From contig NZ_JANKZF010000029.1 of assembly GCF_027568515.1 (NCBI RefSeq), forward strand, positions 1 through 64,000: a stretch of 64,000 nucleotides of DNA, read 5' to 3'. Positions 60,321 through 64,000 of the stretch are shown piece by piece; positions within the stretch are counted from its first letter, which is position 1, and each line of letters opens with the position of its first letter. The translations under genes were made by a program, and so were the position numbers. This stretch comes from Arthrobacter sp. HY1533. GTDB lineage: Bacteria > Actinomycetota > Actinomycetes > Actinomycetales > Micrococcaceae. Under the pieces are notes generated by a model. The model was not told the origin of the DNA. It ran no database searches and saw nothing but the letters and a program-made list of their open reading frames with translations.

Positions 60321-61067
60321 GTGAACACGTTACAGCGCGGGGCGGTTCAGCCGCCCTCCTCCCCCCAGGCGCCGGCTTCCGGCAGCTTTGCGACAACCCC
60401 TGCCGTGCCCGCCCTGGACGGGCGATCGGTGAGGTGGGAGGCGCACCGCGAGGAACGCCGTCGTGAGTTGATCAAGGCCACGCGCCGGGCCATTCACAAG
60501 CTCGGCCCGGACGCCTCCATGGAGGACATTGCAGCCACCGCGGGCACGTCAAAGTCGGTGTTCTACCGCTACTTTGGCGACAAGTCGGGACTGCGGCAGG
60601 CTGTTGGCACCGTTGTCATCCGCAAAATGCAGGAGCGGATTGCGGCCGCCCGCCAGGGAGCCACGGAACCGCGCGAGGGCGTCACAGCCATGGTCGCGGC
60701 GTACCTGCAGATGGCCCAGACTTCGCCGAACGTCTACTTCTTCTCCACGATCCCCACGGACGGGGACACACGGCAGCAGGGCGAGCTGAGCGGCTTCTTC
60801 GATTCCGTGACCGGCATGATCACGGAGCCGCTCAAGCACCTGCTCGGCGATTCCGACTCCCCGCTGCTTGGCTACTGGCCGACGGCGGCGATCGGCCTGG
60901 TGCGCACGGCCGGTGAGCTGTGGCTCCAGACCCCGGACGGCCCGGGCAAGCCGGGCTCTGAGGCAATGGCCGGACAGATTGCAGCGTGGCTGTTCGACGG
61001 CGTGGGGCACCTGGTCTCCCCCGCCGCGCATTCCCTTTCAACATCAGCAGCAGAAGGAAAATCATGA
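60321..61067 (+). CDS. TetR-family repressor of the fatty-acid module
   Basis: Protein of 248 residues. The HTH lies at about 60-85 (SMEDIAATAGTSKSVFYRYFGDKSGLRQAVG), typical TetR, and is preceded by a 35-residue Pro/Ala-rich N-terminal tail. The ligand domain contains YLQMAQTSPNVYFFSTI and is likely to bind an acyl-CoA. GTG 60321 directly abuts a perfect palindrome and has no room for a ribosome site, so a leaderless mRNA is likely. Its stop overlaps the next gene by ATGA. Confidence 0.87.
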   Translation: MNTLQRGAVQPPSSPQAPASGSFATTPAVPALDGRSVRWEAHREERRRELIKATRRAIHKLGPDASMEDIAATAGTSKSVFYRYFGDKSGLRQAVGTVVIRKMQERIAAARQGATEPREGVTAMVAAYLQMAQTSPNVYFFSTIPTDGDTRQQGELSGFFDSVTGMITEPLKHLLGDSDSPLLGYWPTAAIGLVRTAGELWLQTPDGPGKPGSEAMAGQIAAWLFDGVGHLVSPAAHSLSTSAAEGKS

Positions 61068-63139
61068 CGAATGTAATGACCCCCGTTTCCGCCGCCGCCA
61101 CCAGCGACAACACAGGCGTTGACGTTGCAGCCCTCGGCGAATTGCTCCTGGGCCGCTGGGCAGATGTCCGGCTCGAGGCCCGGCGCCTGGCCGGCCTGCC
61201 CGAGCTTCACAAGATCGAGGGGCTGACCCACACCGAACACCGCAAGCGCGTGTTTGAACAGCTGGGCATCCTGGTTCAGAAGGACGGTGTCCACCGCGCT
61301 TTCCCCACGAGGCTTGGGGGCAGCGACGACCACGGCGGCAACGTTGCCGGATTTGAGGAACTGGTCATTGCCGATCCGTCCCTGCAGATCAAGGGCGGCG
61401 TGCAGTGGGGCCTGTTCGGCTCGGCCGTGCTGCACCTGGGCAACGAGGAACACCAGGACAAGTGGCTGCCGGGCATCATGAACCTGGACATTCCGGGCGC
61501 GTTCGCCATGACGGAGATCGGGCACGGATCCGATGTTGCATCGATCGCCACCACGGCCAGCTACGACGTGGATGCACAGGAATTCGTCATCAACACCCCG
61601 TTCGCGGCTGCCTGGAAGGAATTCCTGGGGAACGCCGCGGTGGATGGTGTGGCCGCCGTCGTGTTTGCCCAGCTGGTCACCAAGGGCGTGAACCACGGCG
61701 TGCACGCGTTCTACGTGGACATCCGGAACCCCGAGACCAAGGAGTTCCTGCCCGGCATCCAGGGCCGTGACGACAACATCAAGGGCGGCCTGAACGGGAT
61801 CGACAACGGCCGGCTGGCCTTTGACCACGTGCGGATCCCGCGCACCAACCTGCTGAACCGCTACGGCGACGTGGCTCCGGACGGCACGTACTCCTCGCCC
61901 ATCTCCAGCCCCGGCCGCCGCTTCTTCACGATGCTCGGAACACTGGTTCAGGGCCGGGTTTCCCTGAACGGCGCGGCAGTGGCGGCGTCCAAAGTGGCCC
62001 TGAAGATTGCCATCCAGTACGCCACGGAGCGCCGCCAGTTCAACGCGGCCTCGGATACTGAGGAAGTGGTGCTGCTGGACTACCAGCGCCACCAGCGCCG
62101 GCTGCTGCCGCTGCTCGCCTCGACCTACGCGGCAGCGTTTGCACACGAGGAACTGCTGGTGAAGTTCGACGACGTGTTCTCCGGGGCACATGACACGGAC
62201 GAGGACAGGCAGGACCTTGAGACACTTGCAGCCGCGCTGAAGTCACTCAGCACCTGGCATGCCCTGGACACCCTGCAGGAATGCCGCGAAGCTTGCGGCG
62301 GCGCCGGCTTCATGGTGGAGAACCGCTTCACCTCGCTGCGGGCCGACCTCGACGTGTACGCGACCTTTGAAGGCGACAACACCGTGCTGCTGCAGCTCGT
62401 TGCCAAGCGCCTGCTGGCCGACTACGGCAAGGAGTTCCGCAACCTGGACTTCGGTGTGCTGGCCCGCTTTGTTGCCGTGCAGGCGGCAGACCTGACCATC
62501 AACAAGACTGGCCTGCGCCAGGCCGCCCAGTTCGTGGCCGACACAGGTTCCGCGCAAAAGTCCGCCAAGGCCCTGAAGGATGTGGACACGCAGCGCCAGA
62601 TGCTGGCCGACCGCGTCCAGACCATGGTTTCCGAGGTTGCCGCCGCACTGAAGGAAGCTGCCAAGCTGCCCAAGGACAAGGGCGCGGAGATCTTCAACGA
62701 CAACCAGAACAACCTGATTGAGGCCGCCCGGGCGCATGCCGAGCTGCTGCAGTGGGAGGCATTTACCTCGGCGCTGGGGCGCATCGAGGACGAAGGCACA
62801 CTGCGGGTCATGACGCGCCTTCGGGACCTGTTTGGCCTGACGCTGATTGAAAAGCACCTGGACTGGTACCTCATGAACGGCCGCATCTCCATGCAGCGCG
62901 CCCGGACACTGGCGCCCTACATCAACCGGGTGCTGGGAAAGCTGCGCCCGCATGCCCTGGACCTGGTCGATGCATTCGGTTACGGCCCCGAGCACCTGCG
63001 CGCCACGATTGCCACGGGCATTGAGCGTGAGCGCCAGGACGAGGCCCGAGACTACTACCGCCGGCTGCGCGCGAGCTCCGAGGCGCCGATTGACGAAAAG
63101 ATCCTGATCCAGCGGGCCAAGGCTTCGTCCAAGCGATAG
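61064..63139 (+). CDS. Acyl-CoA oxidase/dehydrogenase family flavoprotein
   Basis: Protein of 691 residues, far longer than a usual acyl-CoA dehydrogenase (about 380), with the acyl-CoA oxidase layout: AFAMTEIGHGSDV, the middle-domain block GLNGIDNGRLAFDHVRIPRTNLLNRYGDV, RRQFNAAS, and the late CREACGGAGFMVENRFTSLRADLDVYATFEGDNTVLLQLVAKRLL (catalytic Glu region). It performs the first oxidation of beta-oxidation. It is coupled to the TetR gene by a four-base overlap, with AAGGAAA as ribosome site, and presumably under its control. A terminator follows. Confidence 0.9.
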   Translation: MTNVMTPVSAAATSDNTGVDVAALGELLLGRWADVRLEARRLAGLPELHKIEGLTHTEHRKRVFEQLGILVQKDGVHRAFPTRLGGSDDHGGNVAGFEELVIADPSLQIKGGVQWGLFGSAVLHLGNEEHQDKWLPGIMNLDIPGAFAMTEIGHGSDVASIATTASYDVDAQEFVINTPFAAAWKEFLGNAAVDGVAAVVFAQLVTKGVNHGVHAFYVDIRNPETKEFLPGIQGRDDNIKGGLNGIDNGRLAFDHVRIPRTNLLNRYGDVAPDGTYSSPISSPGRRFFTMLGTLVQGRVSLNGAAVAASKVALKIAIQYATERRQFNAASDTEEVVLLDYQRHQRRLLPLLASTYAAAFAHEELLVKFDDVFSGAHDTDEDRQDLETLAAALKSLSTWHALDTLQECREACGGAGFMVENRFTSLRADLDVYATFEGDNTVLLQLVAKRLLADYGKEFRNLDFGVLARFVAVQAADLTINKTGLRQAAQFVADTGSAQKSAKALKDVDTQRQMLADRVQTMVSEVAAALKEAAKLPKDKGAEIFNDNQNNLIEAARAHAELLQWEAFTSALGRIEDEGTLRVMTRLRDLFGLTLIEKHLDWYLMNGRISMQRARTLAPYINRVLGKLRPHALDLVDAFGYGPEHLRATIATGIERERQDEARDYYRRLRASSEAPIDEKILIQRAKASSKR

Positions 63140-63154
63140 CTGGTCTGGGCTGGC

Positions 63155-63185
63155 GACGGCGGCACCCTGCTTGGGTGCCGCCGTC
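63155..63185. terminator. Hairpin between convergent acyl-CoA oxidase-like and PKD-like genes
   Basis: GACGGCGGCACCC (63155-63167), loop TGCTT and GGGTGCCGCCGTC (63173-63185) form a perfect 13-bp stem 15 bp after the plus-strand stop. Confidence 0.85.
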
Positions 63186-63203
63186 CTGCGTTTAAGTGGC
63201 TCT

Positions 63204-64000
63204 TCAACAGCCGACGCCGCGGGGATTTTGGAAGCAATTGTCGGCGTAGAGGTGCGTTTCGGCCCGCCAGACGGTCAGCGGCAAGGCAGGCGAGGGAATG
63301 TTGCCCTGGCCCGAGATCGGAAGTTCGGGTCCGCCATTGACGGTGTAGGTGCCGTTGAAATGGGTGGTCAGGTTGATGGCCAGCCGGCCGGTTGCCACAT
63401 ACACGTGGCTTGTTTGCGTTTGTTCGCCGATGCGGTCCTCATGCAAGGGCGCGCCGTGTATCGGTGTTGGACCCCAACTTGTGCCGTCCCCGTAGTCCCA
63501 GGTGTAGGCGACCGGGGTTGCGGTGATGGTGACTTTTTGGCCAATCATGGTCAGGTTGAACGTCTGGGTGGCTGCGTCGGCCCAGACGTTGGTTTCCTTT
63601 CCCCGCAGCGTGTGCGGCCCGGGCTGGCTGCCGATTTTCGCCGCGGCGATTGGTGTCCGCTGGAACTCGTGGGCAATCTGGCCGGCAATCTCGGCCAAGA
63701 CATCGCGCGGCTTCTCGCCGAAGACACACTCGGGGCCTGAAAGGAATGTCCACACCGGTGGGCTGAATGCGGGGTCGGAGTAGTACCAATAGATTGCCGT
63801 GCCTGGCTTGCCGTCCGGGCTGTTGGCACCTGAAGCACAAGCTGGCATCACGTCTCGGCAAGCCTCAAAAATTACAATATCGCCCTGAGTGCAGGCAAGG
63901 CGGAATTCATACTTGCGAGGGTCTCCTGGACCAGTCGATGGTGTTTCTGGTGAAAACGTTCCGTCTCCGACGGCTTCTCTTGCATCAACAGTGATCTCGG
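63204..64000 (-). CDS. PKD-domain-like secreted protein, N-terminus beyond window
   Basis: The minus-strand frame is open from the stop at 63204 through the window edge, giving at least 265 residues; the GTG at 63851 is unlikely to be the true start. The segment YTWDYGDGTSW is the hallmark of PKD repeats. Four Cys in the edge-proximal half (LACTQGD, FEACRDV, PACASG, GPECVFG) and two near the C-terminus (DNCFQNPRGVGC) suggest disulfides outside the cell. TSHVYVATGRLAINLTTHFNGTYTV would be the last strand of the PKD sandwich. A surface or secreted role is likely; the partner is unknown. Confidence 0.72.
   Translation of the reverse strand, partial: EITVDAREAVGDGTFSPETPSTGPGDPRKYEFRLACTQGDIVIFEACRDVMPACASGANSPDGKPGTAIYWYYSDPAFSPPVWTFLSGPECVFGEKPRDVLAEIAGQIAHEFQRTPIAAAKIGSQPGPHTLRGKETNVWADAATQTFNLTMIGQKVTITATPVAYTWDYGDGTSWGPTPIHGAPLHEDRIGEQTQTSHVYVATGRLAINLTTHFNGTYTVNGGPELPISGQGNIPSPALPLTVWRAETHLYADNCFQNPRGVGC

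Overview
The window reads as chromosome of a high-GC actinobacterium, most likely an Arthrobacter-type member of the Micrococcaceae. The evidence is a complete Pup-proteasome locus, mycothiol biosynthesis (mshC), rbpA, a naturally fused pafBC of the Arthrobacter kind, many GTG/TTG starts and several predicted leaderless mRNAs. The species cannot be named from sequence alone.

Left part (1 to about 24 kb) is a patchwork. It starts with the N-terminus of an IS481-type transposase. Next come a membrane-anchored protein of unknown function and a HelD/HelR-type RNA polymerase recycling motor preceded by an element matching the rifamycin-associated element. Then follow a methyltransferase, a small tyrosine-phosphatase-like protein, a cluster of Micrococcales-type 23-bp repeats and a DUF222/HNH protein. 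Further on are an ECF sigma factor with a SnoaL-like tail divergent from an NAD(P)-binding partner, a lower-GC DUF4238 gene, a decayed alpha/beta hydrolase, a UvrA-like ATPase, a ClpC2 homologue with twin operators, peptide deformylase, an RlmA-type methyltransferase, a MocR/YczE pair and an NfeD/stomatin pair.

Middle part (24 to 49.5 kb) is the conserved core, nearly all on the minus strand and in the same order as the helY-to-uppP region of Mycobacterium tuberculosis. It runs rbpA (plus strand), polyprenol-phosphate mannosyltransferase, an amidohydrolase, helY, tatC, tatA, a small membrane protein, pafBC, two FKBP isomerases, pafA, prcA, prcB, pup, dop, arc/mpa, trmI, a site-2 protease, a HAD phosphatase, a PAC2 protein (plus), mshC and uppP. 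Together these genes tag proteins with Pup, unfold and degrade them, remove Pup again and link the system to DNA-damage control. A plus-strand SDR gene splits dop from pup.

Right part (49.5 to 64 kb) holds an aldo/keto reductase, small conserved actinobacterial proteins, an acyl-CoA dehydrogenase plus M20 peptidase pair, tRNA-Leu(GAG), DUF2786 and Abhydrolase_9 proteins, and a fatty-acid module. The module has fadA2/fabG4/htdX-like genes on one strand and, divergently, a TetR regulator plus an acyl-CoA oxidase-like gene, with a perfect 31-bp palindrome between them. A PKD-type protein runs off the right edge.

The strongest second-look items are the RAE-like element with HelR, the ClpC2 autoregulation architecture, the SigH/SigR-type promoter of rbpA, the TetR palindrome, and the symmetric ECF promoter region.
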